Of a stretch of DNA of 64,000 nucleotides, positions 29,742 to 41,859 are shown in pieces (within the stretch, counting starts at the first letter, position 1; each line of letters opens with the position of its first letter). Below the pieces are notes generated by a model. The model was not told where the DNA came from and ran no database searches. It saw only the letters and a program-made list of their open reading frames with translations. The translations under genes were made by a program, and so were the position numbers. The stretch covers positions 186,001 through 250,000 of the forward strand of contig JALQBC010000021.1 in NCBI GenBank assembly GCA_023375675.1, in the 5' to 3' direction. The stretch is from Cytospora piceicola. Its lineage: Eukaryota > Ascomycota > Sordariomycetes > Diaporthales > Cytosporaceae.

Positions 29742-31772
29742 TCATCCCTCTTTCGGCTTGGATGACGTTTTTCTGAGCCATGTATTTTTGGGTTCATTGA
29801 AGAATTTCCTGATAGCCCGTCTACACTTGGCAATGCTCATGAGGAGGATTATGCTGACGATGAACAGTCCACTCGGTAGTGACACTTCGGCCCACAGCTT
29901 GGCCGACTCTCCCAACTGATATGGGTCCGACGACATCGACAGCATGGTCGCCACGAAGCTGAGCGGTATGAAGAAGGTAGCAAGCCAGGTCAGCCATTGT
30001 AGGTTTCGGTTGTCTTTAAATCCCCTGCGGGAGTCCTGCATATTGATAACGGCGGTGACAACGTTGGTCAGTCGGTCGATGCGTTCCTGATACTCCTCCA
30101 TGTAACTCAGCACTAGTGAGAAGTCTTGCTTGTATGCGTTGATGCAGTCTGTATGCATGAGACGGTCGAGGGCGCTGGGAAGTCTGCTCTCGCCATCATT
30201 GGTAGGCTGCATCTTGGTCGGATGGGCTGTCTCGCGGAACACACGAAGGAAGGTGTCCGCAAGCATCTCGCGGTAGACCGGTACCACACGACGCCATTGA
30301 TGAAGCTTCGTGAGAGCCCTGTCGATTTGATCATCTTTGGAGAGGAAGTCCCAAGGGAAGGCGATCTCCCAGTCGACTTGATTCAGGCGAGTCTTGATGT
30401 AATCGATCATAGTGAGCCACTCGCTGCATACGAGATGGAGGAGCGCTTGAGTCGGCACACAGATGGGCGAGGAGCTGTTGCCCGATCCGTCGAACGCAAA
30501 GACGTCGGGCCTGCACGCCCAGTAGATGAAATCCCCGAAAAAGCTCTCGCCTGGCGGGGCCCCTTCCTTTGGTAGAGTCGAGCCCATCGGTGGAGGTCGT
30601 ACCCAGTTCCGATACTTCCGCCACATAGGGTGGCCCTCTGAGATGGTCGGGTCCAGCAGTAAGATGCCAATCACAGTATCGTCGGTTTTCTCCGTTGGTT
30701 TGATCCAGAATGTTGCCCTGCTTCGGATCAATCCAATCTTCGACTCGGCCTTCTTGTTCTCAGTCTTGTCCCAGAGCTTGCTTTGGTTGTGGTCGTCCTC
30801 GAGTCTACGGAAGACATTGAATTTCTGGGCCTCGTGATCACCTCTCTTGAAAGCAACATCATCCTTGAAGTATCTGGCCCGCATGAAACGCATCTGGAAC
30901 CAATTTTGGCCTCTCGAGACGATGTCCAGGTTTGGCGGATCTCGCCACCAGTCCTCTATACCCCTGTATCAGTAGCTATAATTTCCAACTCTGTATTGGA
31001 GTTTCGAGGATCATTGATAAGAACAGGACATTTGCCGAGGCGACTTACTAACGTTATACCAGACGTAGTCCACTAGATGTTCTCTGAAGAAAGACGGATC
31101 AATGTCGAATTTCGAGCCCAATGCTTCGATAACTTCACGAGACAAGTCTTCCACCACGAACAACCTCAGCTTGACAGATGGGTCGTTACGTGGCTCAGAG
31201 AGGTATTCCTTCAACGTTTCTGCATTGTTAATGTCTGTCTTCACCACTTCTCCCGTCTGCTTCGGATATTCCAGCACGCAGAGTTTTGTCCTCTCAGTAC
31301 GCTCCTTCCGTATGTTCTCTGTGTAGACCAGTTAGTACATTCAGTAGAAACAGCAGCAAAGCGATGAACGTTTTTCCACTACACGTCGTTGGCTGCCATC
31401 GCCGTCTCACCGGGGCCATGTCCTACTGCTCACCTCGCTTGTCCACGGGATATCCGCCAGGCACTTTAGGATTCCACCTCAGGGGGGTGGTGCCAACGTC
31501 CATGAAATCGGCCAGGAGCTCTAGGTGCGGCCAATGGTTCGCCAGGTGCTTGACATATGTCAGATAATCGCCTCTGGACAGTAGGTTAGCCCTTGTGAGA
31601 GTCCGCGCGGGGTGTCGGCTTGACGGTACTGTCTAGGGGCACCTATGACCCAGCCGTGTTCCCCCTTCCGCCAGGCGTCCAGCTCCGCGTGTTGATTCAC
31701 GTCGCCGTTGTGGTAGGCATGTAGCCATTGCTCCACGGGATTGCCCGGGCCGAGCCTGATTCCTCGGGCCAT
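29742..31772 (-). CDS. CorA-like Mg2+ transporter-family protein
   Basis: Four exons (31772-31630, 31573-31434, 31318-31049, 30955-29742) join in phase to 588 residues. Introns are 56, 115 and 93 nt with CTAAC/CTGAT-type branch points. The soluble N-terminus includes FVVEDLSREVIEALGSKFDIDPSFFREHLVDY, split here by family convention into a CorA-like beta/alpha start. A long helical region with DRLTNVVTAVINMQDSRR and two C-terminal membrane helices (LTWLATFFIPLSFVATMLSM and LPSGLFIVSIILLMSIA) complete the fold. The GMN pore motif of true CorA channels is absent; the first helix ends in LSMSSD. This matches the large filamentous-fungal CorA-like family often annotated as hypothetical. Ion transport is therefore uncertain. 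Confidence 0.75.
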
Positions 31773-32677
31773 GTTCGTCTCTCTGACGTCTAACGTAACG
31801 TGCTTGGTGGTTAACTAGGACAGAGTGGTCATACCGGCAACAGTCGCTGGGAAACACATGGCGGAGGTTCTTCAATTAAGAGACGGGATGATGAGGCTCT
31901 CCATGAGGAGAAATGGCGAAGAGGTTTGCTGGCGGGCTTGGAAAGGAGCCGCAGCATGTCGCACTGCATGATGCTATTCCCCATTCAGCGGCCAATGGTA
32001 GGTTGGCTGGTCCCATGCACCGTTGCATCCAGCTGAGTGGTTTGATGGCTGTTCGTGGGGCTCAGCGGCTCCAGAAACGCCTGTGGATCAGCGCCATCCG
32101 AGAATCCTGCCGGCCCAGGTTCGCCATGTCTAAAGTATATGCAGATAGGCCTCCATGTCAGAAAATACGTACCGCACAACCGCCGGTAAGCCTACTTACT
32201 TAAAGTATGTACATAGATACCGGTAATCACACTATGAATAGGGTTTTGCAAGCATACTCGCGGTCGGCTAAACACGCAGGCCTGAGTGCCAGGGGTTTAA
32301 CCACGCCATCGGTCTTGGCCAAAGATTTATAGGTCCAGTAGTACATAACTGGCAGTATGTCCGGGACCAATTATTTGTCTGGAGTTTTCCAAGGTCTGCA
32401 AGGTCTGCAAGGTCTGCAAGGTCTGCAAGAAGACTGACAAGGGGATAGCTCAATTTAGTGATCATCCACAGCTCCCAAAACATTTGAAACGGTTCCGTAC
32501 CTGGGCACGCACGGATTCATTCCTAGTCCCACCTGCAATCCTCCAGTTCCCACAGAACCGTTGATTACCAACTGTTCCTTGATCCACTCTCTTCATGTCA
32601 ATGTTTCAACCAGCCCTAAGCGCCAGCCACGAAGTCCGACCGCCGGGATTGTTCCCATGGAGGGGCCTTGTCGCCAT
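31773..32677. other. Intergenic with a 9-bp tandem repeat
   Basis: Upstream region of the CorA-like gene and downstream region of the Cys/His protein gene. Apart from the AAGGTCTGC array at 32391 nothing is recognised. Confidence 0.4.
32391..32429. repeat. Tandem repeat (AAGGTCTGC)x4
   Basis: Four perfect copies of a 9-bp unit, plus AAG of a fifth, in non-coding DNA. Confidence 0.85.
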
Positions 32678-33377
32678 CTACGCGGCGATGTGGTGCTCGA
32701 AGACCGAACAGCCAGGTGCGGACTTCTTCTGGAGGCAGCAAGTCCAACATTTAGGATAGCCTGATGCGACATCCAAGTATCTCGCTTCCACCAGCCTGCG
32801 TTGTCGCCGGTCTGTGATGACTTTGTGGAGCTTCTCTAGTGTGCCTGAGTAGAATTAGACAATCGCACATGCTGGGACGTGAAGTTTTGTACTTACCTGG
32901 ATGACCGACGCAATCAGACACTGGCTTGTTCTGTTCATAGCTCCAGAACATTTTTTTGCAATTTCTGCATATACATGGGCGGTTCGAGGGGATAGGTGTA
33001 TCTCTGGGCAAGCGCTGGTTCGAGATGAAGTTCATTGAGGAACGTCGAAAGTAGCTTGGTAACGACGTCGTGGAGGTATATGGTGGAGGTGCGGTGCGTA
33101 TGGTGTTTGCGATGCTTGCGATGCTTGCGGTTGGGCTTGAATCAACCCGTTCGTGCAGCATAGACGGGGGCTAAGTCTTGTCAGTGGTACTCAAGTCTTC
33201 CAACTTGGCAACCATGTAGGCTAATTGGGTCGTGCTGCGTACCTCGGACTCGGAGGTCTCCACGGCGGCGGCGATGTGTTCCCGGACTTCAGGGTTGGCA
33301 GCAGAGTCTAAGAGGATCTTCGCCATTTCGCTGTGGGAAAGGCGGTTGATTTTGGACTGGAGGTGTTCATCGTCCAT
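32678..33377 (-). CDS. Small CHORD-like Cys/His-rich protein
   Basis: Three exons (33377-33243, 33170-32897, 32844-32678) join in phase to 191 residues; introns are 72 and 52 nt with clean splice sites. A helical N-terminus (SKINRLSHSEMAKILLDS) and a Ser/Pro/Thr-rich linker precede a metal-binding module. Its first half is CRNCKKMFWSYEQNKPVSDC followed by VGHPG; its second half is YPKCWTCCLQKKSAPGCSVF followed by EHH. The order C-x2-C ... C-x2-HPG ... W-x-CC ... GC ... H is that of CHORD zinc-binding domains, but the segment between HPG and WxCC is longer and basic. It may be a divergent CHORD or a separate fungal family. Coding support is strong because phase, splice signals and the cysteine pattern all agree. 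Confidence 0.7.
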
Positions 33378-34090
33378 TCTGGTTGATGCTAGTTATTGTA
33401 CTTATGCAAGGTAACTGAGGTACGACGGTAAAGAGGTTGCAAAGGAGGGGGAGATTCGACAGAGTTGATTGAAGGGATTATTGTGAAAGACCACAGTGCA
33501 GTCTTGGTGCCTCAGGGTGGTAATCAGTGAGACTCAACCAAAGAAAATAGAAGAGTCTGGTTGACGTGAGGATTCTTAGACGGTCTTTGAAGGGAAGGCT
33601 CGACTCCAGCCCTGAGCCCTATTCTACTGGTTACCATGGTTACATCAGTATGTTTACATATAACTACCTACACAAGTAGGTATTGACAACTAATCTTTCG
33701 GGACTTCAGGAAGGTGCCATTTCAAAGGACAAGCGAGCATGAACATGTCAGGCTTAAAAGTTCAGTCTCACGAATACAAGCCTTTTCGGGTGCTCTATAG
33801 TTCACTATGCTCAAAAATAATAAGTCACCGAGTGCCCAGGTGTTGAGGGGACCAGGTATTCATACTACCTAGGTATTCAAGTACCCGGATTTTCATAAGA
33901 GACAGTCACTGAAAGTGGAATATGATTTGGATTGGTAATATCATGTCCAGCCTAAACTCTATAAGACCAGACGTGTGGTGGGAAACAGAAAGGTAGGAAA
34001 CATCTGAAGAGAACATAACGGCTACTAAATATGCATGATTACATGAGTAAAATGTCTCACGTCTAGGTCAATTCTGATAACTGCCTTCCT
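33378..34090. repeat. Intergenic with ACCTAGGT palindrome at 33867-33874
   Basis: No gene. One copy of the dispersed palindrome occurs in TACTACCTAGGTATTC, and a related diverged pair lies near 33664-33684. Confidence 0.5.
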
Positions 34091-35477
34091 TTACGCACTC
34101 TGTTTCATTGGGTGCACCCACGGCATCAAGCCCTGGAAAGGCTCCTCTCCTTCCACAAAGTCCAGACACAACCCATCAGCAATATTGGGCGATACGCTAA
34201 ATTTCGAAAGGAGCTGGTTCACATAGGGAATACTCCCCATCACATACTGATCAAAGAACCAGTATAGCGTGCTCGGCCAGGCACACAGCCTGGTCGTGTG
34301 AGCCGACATCTCATAGTCACTCTGCGTCTTCGCCCAGCGCGCCTCCTGATACCGCCTAAACGCCGCGGTGATCTCCTCCTGGCCCGGGGCGCTGCCCCTC
34401 CCCACGGACTCGACGCAGCGGTGGAGCTCGTTGACCAGGGCCACGGCGTCCTGGATGCCGTTGTTCAGCCCGAGCCCGGCGTTGGGGGTGTACTTGTGTG
34501 CAGAGTCCCCCGCCAGCACGACGCGGCCGCCGCTCCACTGCTTGAGGACGCCCTCCTCGAGGTCGGCCATGCCGGCGCCCGTCCTGTGGCGGAAGAGGTC
34601 CCTGAACCTCGCGCGGTCCCCCACTGGCATCTCGGCGTGCTTGGCCGCGAACGCCTCCATGTCCGCCTCGGTGTACCGCGTGCGCTCCCCGGACGCCCCG
34701 TCCAGCTTCTCGTACAGGAAGACCCACGACCGGTTCGAAGAGTTCAGGAACTGGAGCGACGCCGTCTCGCCGTGGGTTATGTTGTGGTCGCCAGGGGCGT
34801 ACTCATAGCGGCGGGGACCCGAGCACCACATAGTCTTGTACTCGACCGAGAACGGCTTCTCGCCGTCCACGTTCGTACCTGGAGAGGCCTTCAGGCAAAT
34901 ATCCTGCATGATCCTCCTGGTCGGGCTGTGCACGCCGTCGGCCCCCAGGACTATGGAGCCTGCGTACGTCGAGCCGTCCTCACAGGTGACTATCACGCCC
35001 TCGCTGTTGCTCTCAATGCCGACCAGCTTCTTGTCCGTGTGAACCTGAGCCCGGTCTTCGTCCCGGAGACCCTCATAAAGGATCTGGACGAAGTCTGCCC
35101 GGTGTATTATGGTCGAGAATGCGCCGTGGCTAATCACCTCATGTCAGCTTGTCTTCCCGTCGTTGTCGTTGTGGATGGGTACCGAATTACTTGGTCTTCA
35201 GATCATGAGGGTGCCAGCTCTCCCTGGTCATTCCGTCCTTTGTATAGTCTGCCCAGCGGAGCAACTCGTGCCCGACCTCACGTACCTTGGGCAGCAGCCC
35301 GAGCTGGGCCAACACCCGCAGGTTATGAGCGATGAGGACAAGACTGGCTCCCACATCTTCGACCACATTAGGCCGTCGCTCGAGCACGACGAAGTCAATG
35401 CCGGCTCCTGATAATGCGTGAGCGGCTATCAGGCCTACTGGCCCACCCCCAACGATGATGACTTTGAAGTTGGGCAT
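34091..35477 (-). CDS. FAD-dependent monooxygenase (salicylate hydroxylase/PaxM-like)
   Basis: Two exons (35477-35191 and 35129-34091; 61-nt intron, GCTGAC branch, TTAG acceptor) give 441 residues starting MPNFKVIIVGGGPVGL. The Rossmann GxGxxG (VIIVGGGPVGLIAA), the internal DG motif (VLGADGVHSPTRR) and the FAD-contacting GD motif (VVLAGDSAHKYTPNAGLGLN) are all present and intact. This is the class A flavoprotein hydroxylase/epoxidase family that includes fungal meroterpenoid enzymes such as PaxM. A hydrophobic C-terminal segment (LCAWPSTLYWFFDQYVMG) may aid membrane association. The next gene on the same strand is a SnoaL-like protein, so the two may act in one small pathway (inference). Substrate unknown. 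Confidence 0.85.
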
Positions 35478-36415
35478 GATGGAAAATATACGGCGTGGTG
35501 TTAAATCGGGAAGCAACGGGCAACGTACTGAGAAGGAGTTTCAAAAGTTGTATATTCCCTGCGATTTAAAGGGGTCGCCCGATTTATACTTTGTATCTTG
35601 GACCCCCTCCTCCCCCCGGCGGATCCACATTCTCTTGGACAGTATCTTCGGAAGATGATCCTGGCTGTTACTGCTCCGTCCTTATATCTCCGATATTGAC
35701 CTGTACAACATACATGTATGTTTTCAAGCAACCGAACAAAGCCTCAATCATGTATAGACTTTTGATACCACTTTTCGCAGCTCCTTATAATCTCTGCTAG
35801 GAAGGCATTGCTCTGGGCATTATATAGTACTTACATGAAATCCAATCTTCACCCAGCCTCACCTCAGCGTGACATCACGCCTAGGGGTATGGGCGAGGTC
35901 TTCGTGCACATCAACACCGCCTATGCCGGCTCCGGGCCTGCGGGTTGCATTACTGTTCCGGCTCCACTCCTGAGACACCAACATGCAGGGTAAGTCGAGT
36001 GGATCAAGGGGTTGCGAAGGTCACGTTTGTAGACCGTTCTCGAACGGAAATCTCGAATGATTTTCGTGTCCCATGGTGACGATCTCCTACGCTCCGAGCA
36101 TAGCGTCAAGTGTGCGAAGTTCTACGTGGGTACACTTACTCTTCGAGCTATAAGCAAGCAAGCAACCGTCCTCTCCTCAGTCAACAATACTGTTTTGACG
36201 TTCTCAAGGTTCCTGTCAAACCAGGGAACATGTTGATCACCTGGGTCTCGGAGACCCTGAACCAGGGGAGATTTCTCTGATATAAAAATGAATTGATTGC
36301 TGAAAATTGTGTCTTTGCTTCCGTATCTTGGACTACGCCGTCAAGTATCTACTCTCGACCGACGTATCAGATATCAAGCTTACTTCCCATTCCCACGACC
36401 ACGGACCGCATAGCA
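35478..36415. other. Intergenic between the FAD monooxygenase and the SnoaL-like gene
   Basis: About 940 bp without a supported gene. It serves as promoter of the monooxygenase gene and 3' region of the SnoaL-like gene. Confidence 0.4.
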
Positions 36416-37167
36416 TCACTCCGCTTCTTTCTGAGCCTTCTCCGGATTTGCCAGTGCCTCCAGATTCCATCTAGGATCCTTACTCTCGTTTACAGGGGCC
36501 CAGCCAAGTTGGATCTGTAACAACGCATCAGTAATTTATCCAACAACACCTCAAGAGCTTCTACCACACGCCTTCCCACAGAGAGAGAGAGAGTGTGTGT
36601 GTATTTGTGTAGGTCCCGGTAGGGAGAAAGAACTCACCTGCATAGTCTTCTGGTCCCAGTCCTTGGTGAAACTGCGGACCTTGCCCCCCTCGACCTCAAA
36701 GATCGCGGCCGCGCACCACCTCGCGTGCCTCCCCGACGGCTCGATGCCCTTGTACGGCTTCCCGCTGTGGCTCCCCTCGGCGCTGTACCGCAGCAGCACG
36801 TGCCCGTCCTTGGCCCACGCCTGGTCGAACCGGATGATCCGCAGGTCGTTGACCGACGCCATGACCTTGGAGTGCGACTCGGCGTAGTCCATGGGCGTCT
36901 GGCACCCGGGGAACGTCGCGGGCGCCCAGAACCACGAGTCCGGGTGGCACAGGTGCTGCACCGACGAGGCGCCCGTGTTTTCTGTGGGGGAGTAGGCTAT
37001 GGACATGTACTCCTTGCATAGCTCTATGTTTTTCTGTCGGGTTTACCGTGTCAGCTTGAACATAACGGCATGGCGTGTGTGATGCTTCGTTGCATCTTGA
37101 TGCTTACCTCCTCTTCCGGCGTCTGTTTTGTTGTGATCACTGACGGGGGGTATTCACGGGGTGCCAT
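36416..37167 (-). CDS. SnoaL-like (NTF2-fold) protein
   Basis: Three exons (37167-37108, 37033-36638, 36514-36416) join in phase to 184 residues; introns are 74 and 123 nt. The frame is also open upstream to an ATG at 37257 (30 more residues), so the start is uncertain. Sequence features fit the SnoaL/ester-cyclase branch of the NTF2-like superfamily: a helical start (KNIELCKEYMSIAYSPTENT), HPDSWFWAPATFPGC, YAESHSKVMASVNDLRI, and a beta-sheet end (CAAAIFEVEGGKVRSFTKDW). Such proteins catalyse cyclisation, isomerisation or hydrolysis in polyketide and meroterpenoid pathways, or are uncharacterised stress proteins. Adjacency to the FAD monooxygenase favours a biosynthetic role (inference). Confidence 0.75.
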
Positions 37168-38049
37168 TTTGCTCAAGTGGGTGCGAAATTCGTCCGGAAT
37201 TGATATATTGTTGAGTTTTGATATGCTATCTGCAGCAAAACAAGCCGTATCTTCCATTTACTGTCGTCTTAAATGATCTGAGAGGGTTTCCAAATCGACC
37301 GGATGAAGTCATTGTGATGCGATTCGGCCGTTCAGGTCGTGACATCAGAGGGTGGATCGGCGTCGCATCTAGCTGTGGTTAATGTGGGATGAAAGAAGCC
37401 GACGCATCGCCCATAACACCCATATTATTAATCACAAGCATACATGTGAGAGAAGGAAAGGTTAAAGGGTAATGAGTTGCTTGTGATTGCATACGTGCAG
37501 TATACAGCACAGTAGATGCGGTTTTTGGTTGTTCCGCGAAACCGACGTATGGCCTCTATCATACACAAAGATCCATGGATCTTACCAGGCCACCACCAAA
37601 TAAAGGACTCTTCATGGGTCCCTAGATATCTATCTTACAGTGCTTCCAGATAGAAACGCAAAACATCCTGCACGATCCGCCAACACATGCCAGTGGCGAC
37701 GCCCCTGTTTTGCGTACCTAACCACACATCTTGTGGCAGAACGCTACACTGGGCAGGATTGAAGTTTCTTGATCGCTATCCAGCGAGAGGTGCTTTTGTT
37801 CTATAGATGCTGCTTATGAACCCGACGAAGCGGGTCGAGGAGGCGCAACTGCGACGCTCCCAATAATAAAACACAGGTCACCACTGGCGCCTAACATGAT
37901 TCTCTATCCGTGAATCGCTTGCATCCAGTAAGGTTATCCCTGGATGACCTTGAGTCCCACCACCAGCGGCAGCCTGGCGCTCCAGCCAGGATCTACCGAT
38001 GGAGCTTCGATAGGGTAGCACTTCATCAAATTCTCCAGTACCACCCATC
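37168..38049. other. Intergenic; promoter of the SnoaL-like gene
   Basis: About 880 bp between the SnoaL-like gene start and the 3' end of the Rgt1-like regulator. No gene or repeat recognised. Confidence 0.4.
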
Positions 38050-40840
38050 CTAAGGGGAGGGCTGGGCAATGGCGCTGAGGTAACCCTCACGTAGCATAGG
38101 CCGTGGGTCGAAGCCAAGGTCGTCGTATGCATCACTAGTGCGGAACTTTGGTGGCTCTTCCATGTTCTCCAGGCCCGTTGCTATGGGTACAACCGAAGCA
38201 GGGCCAGTGTGGTTCGCGGCAGTGGTCGAATTCTCTGTAGCAGTCGCCAGGTCTGCGAGGTGCTGGAGGCTTCGGCTAGCGGTGGCTTCGACAGCGGAAC
38301 TCGTCGAGGGGGGGAGAGCTTCATGACGGAGGGCTTCACGAATCTTAACCCGAATCTGCTCATCCCAGTTCGACGGGGCGATGTTAGCTTCCAGAAGCCG
38401 GTTCAGCAGCAGGTTGGCCTCGTCACGTGAAGCCTCCAGCTTGGCCAACTCAATCAAGCACAAAGCGACCAAAGATGTGAAGTGATGATTCAGAGGGCTG
38501 ATCATCTGTGAGTGTGTGGTGAGGAGGCTGACAGATTCTCTCACGGCCCAGGACACGTCTGTCAGCAAAGAAGAGGGCATGAAGAGGAAGGCGAGAAGTC
38601 GACAGTGCCAGTACGCAAGATGGAGTACTGGCTCAACGTCCGAGGGTATGTCTCCGGGGAAATGAGCACGCCACATCTCCATGTTCAGATGGAAAGTAGC
38701 TGCAGCCCGGGCTCCAGCCCCAGGCGTCGAATTCGAAGGAGCAAGGACTGAAGCGGGTACCCAATGCCCCATGATGTATGCCAGCACTATATGAATCAAG
38801 TTAGCATGATGGCCGAGATTACTTGATTGAGGGAACTTACAAGTGAAGCGGTAGTTGGCTTCGCCCACAATCGGCTTGAGATTGTGGGGCAACACCACCG
38901 TATCGCCGGAGATGATCAAGGGAGTCGCAGTCGAAAGCGCGTTCCATCGATCCAGTACGACCAGCGTCCACCAAGCCCGAACCCGAATGCACTGCTCTGA
39001 TTGGGGGTTGTCCACCTCGCCCAAAGCGACAGCCTCTTGTGGAACAGACATCGCATACGCCACCCCAGCAGCTCGACCAAGAAGAGTGGACTTGGCTGGT
39101 CCCTCGTGCTCTCCTCGTAGTGACGCCGGTCCGCAATTGTCAGTATTGATGATCATCAATATCAGACACTGAAGGTGAATGAGGTCAGAAAACCGAGAGC
39201 GTTTGCCACCCTCGGCCTCGAAATCTGCAAGCAGCCTGTTTGCATTGGCCAGGCTTCCCTGCACATGGCGCACAGCAAAGGAGCCTATTGCAGAGTTGAG
39301 AGCTTCGACAAATGCGTTGCGTAATGGGGGGCTGCATAGTGCCAAATGTGCGTTCAGAACTTCTTTGGAACTGGGAAGGAAAGGCAAGACGTGATGCACA
39401 ATTCCCAGATACCTGCAGGGTACAATCAGTTAGGAAGGTGCGGAGCTGACGGATCGTGCAGGGGCGAACTTACGCGTGATATGCTTCGTCTCCGATCTCC
39501 AGTAAGACGGTATTTGGTTGAGGGGCGTGCGAATCCTGCGGAATCACATCCACATCCACATCGACATGAATGCCCACGTCAGCCCCAACATCAGCAGCGC
39601 CCACATCAGCACCCACATCAACGCCGACATCCACACCCATATCCATATTTGGCGGCCTCGAGGGTGTAGAGTTAGTCCTCTCTCTAGGAAGAATCGGTTT
39701 CAATCCGAGGCCATTGGCAGAATAGGAAGCCTGTTGGGAGAAGGCGGGGCGGGGCTCAGCTGGCCAAGCGGGCTGTCTGCCCGGGGAAGGAGTTGAGAAG
39801 TTCTCGGATGAGATGTGAGAGAATGGTCGTTTTCGGGACTCATCAGCCTGTGCAGCAGAGATAGCGTAGGCCTCTGCTACATCACGCCTGGGTAGTGTGG
39901 CCAGCTCGCCAGCCAAATTCTCTGATACAGTTTGTCCTTCAAGCTTGCCCTCGATGGAGTGGATTCGGTCAGCAAGCTCCTTTATGTAGCCCTTGGATGG
40001 CCCACGCTTCTGTGGCACCCGACTGAACAAACATCGAACATTGGAGCGTCGGCAGTTGCTACAAGCCTCCTCTCCTGTCTCCGAGACAGCATCACACTTG
40101 ACCTTCTTCCTGCGACACTCGTCACAGGCCCTGCTGACCTTGGATCGCTTGCGTGGAGGTATGTCACCAACAGCGTACTGTGCCTGGTCCAATCCCATGG
40201 GGACAGCGGGAGCAAGGTGGGTGGGCTGTTGTTGATGGTCCATGTATGAGGCATGCTGGGGATGTGGTGCGTGCTGCACATGTTGAGGGTGTTGAGGCTC
40301 CTGTTGGGAATCAGGATGAGGCATGACATTCCGCAGGCTATCCTGGAGGTCCTGCTGCATGCTGGGTGGAATATTCTCTGGAAGCTCAGGAAGGCCATGG
40401 TCCTGGCCCTGCATGTCGTCGTCCTGATCCTGCAGCTGCTGGAGGCTTTGGAGGTTGGGCTCTTGTGACTCGAAATCATTCTCTTCGGCACTTGAGCCGC
40501 CGACAACTCCAGAGATGGCTTGGGACATTTGGGCAGCAAGCTGTAGCTGCTGGATCTGGTCCTCACCTGGACCACCAAGTTGCAAGTCCTCGGCGTTCAC
40601 ATCGGGGCGAGATGCCCGTTGGGGTGGCGTTGGTGGTTCTGCATGCTGGTGACCTGGGTGTTGGTCGAGTTGGCGATCGCCTTGAAAGAAAGACGCCTCA
40701 GAGTCCTCGACGCGAGGAGATGGGTACTGCTGTTGGGGAGGTTGAGGTGGTTGAGGTGATTGAGGCTGCTCCTGTTGGATATCCTCAGGGACAGCCTCAA
40801 CCTTGGGCGCTGCAGGCGCCTCAAGCATTTCCTTGTCCAT
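38050..40840 (-). CDS. Zn2Cys6 transcription factor, Rgt1-like
   Basis: Three exons (40840-39474, 39412-38841, 38786-38050) join in phase to 891 residues; introns are 61 and 54 nt. The N-terminal ~230 residues are Gln/Pro/His-rich. The zinc cluster (SRACDECRRKKVKCDAVSET, then CSNCRRSNVRC) is followed by FSRVPQKRGPSKGYIKELAD, a linker typical of the Rgt1-like group of sugar-responsive regulators; assignment to that group is tentative. A Val-Asp-rich repeat (VDVGVDVGADVG and similar, 39540-39650) precedes the fungal-specific transcription-factor domain (e.g. RVRAWWTLVVLDRWNALS). The second intron is a multiple of three and lacks a stop, so its retention would add 18 residues. Confidence 0.85.
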
Positions 40841-41859
40841 TGTCGCAAATACTAGGTTGTCGACAGCAATCGACGGAGCTTCAAAATATCACAGATCGAG
40901 ATGGAGGTCGAGACAGCCCAGCAGGAGAGGGCTTGACTAGAAATCTAGTTAATCGGCGGCCTAGAATCTTATGGCATCGATGGTCGCGTCGCGTTTGTTT
41001 TGTGGGTCAAGAGCCCGTGACGATGAGACACCGAACGCGAAAGTTAACCAGGCAAGAACGACGCGTCTTCACCGTCGACACATCAGATGAAAAAAAGAAA
41101 TGAACTGGTCAGAGGACACAGGGTCCTTGAAGCATAGATAGACATGTTAGTCGACGACCTCGCATTGAAGCTTCAAGATATGGATCATGACGGATTTCAT
41201 ATTGATTTGGGCACGATAACAGCTCTTAGTGATACGAAAGCGACAACAAAGCCAACTTGGCTTGTCCATGGAGTGATTTGATGATATTTGAAGCATGCTG
41301 TGCATGGTTGATACATATGTAGTGAAATGGAGTGATGGGTTGACATGACAGTAGGGACAAGCGACACTTACCTTGACAGGCGGACCAGACTGGCGATGGA
41401 AATATGATGATGCGCAACGGAAGAGGAAGAACTCGAGGCCGACGAAGGACGGAGTTTTTAACGGAGCGAACGTGAGTTTTCAGGCCATCATTAATTTGGG
41501 GCCGGGGCCAAATGGTGTGCCCCTGTCAAATTGCAGTATTTGTCAACGTCACGGGGTCCGAGTGTAAACAGGACTCTATCTGCACTAGGAGGACAACAAT
41601 GATATTGCTTTAAGCTTGTCCTTCTATGTCAGGTTTTGGATTAGAACCTTGGCTTTGTGATACTTATCCTGGCCTTACAAGTCATATTTACACAGAATTG
41701 ATCGTCACTTACAAACTTTGGTCCATCACCCTGTGAATACCCAGCGACAATACAGACGAAGACGGTCGCATTTCTATAATGTCGCTCTCCTATTGTCGGT
41801 CTCCAGTCAATGCCAGATGCCATCATATTGGCCACGCTGGAAATAGGCCCTCCCACTCT
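40841..41859. other. Intergenic upstream of the Rgt1-like regulator
   Basis: About 1 kb without a supported gene. It probably includes a long 5' leader of the regulator; weak short open frames only. Confidence 0.4.

Noticed and set aside
34298..35335. A 345-codon open frame opposite the FAD monooxygenase
   Set aside because: Arginine/proline-rich shadow of a GC-rich coding strand; the minus-strand protein has all flavoprotein motifs and a consistent intron.
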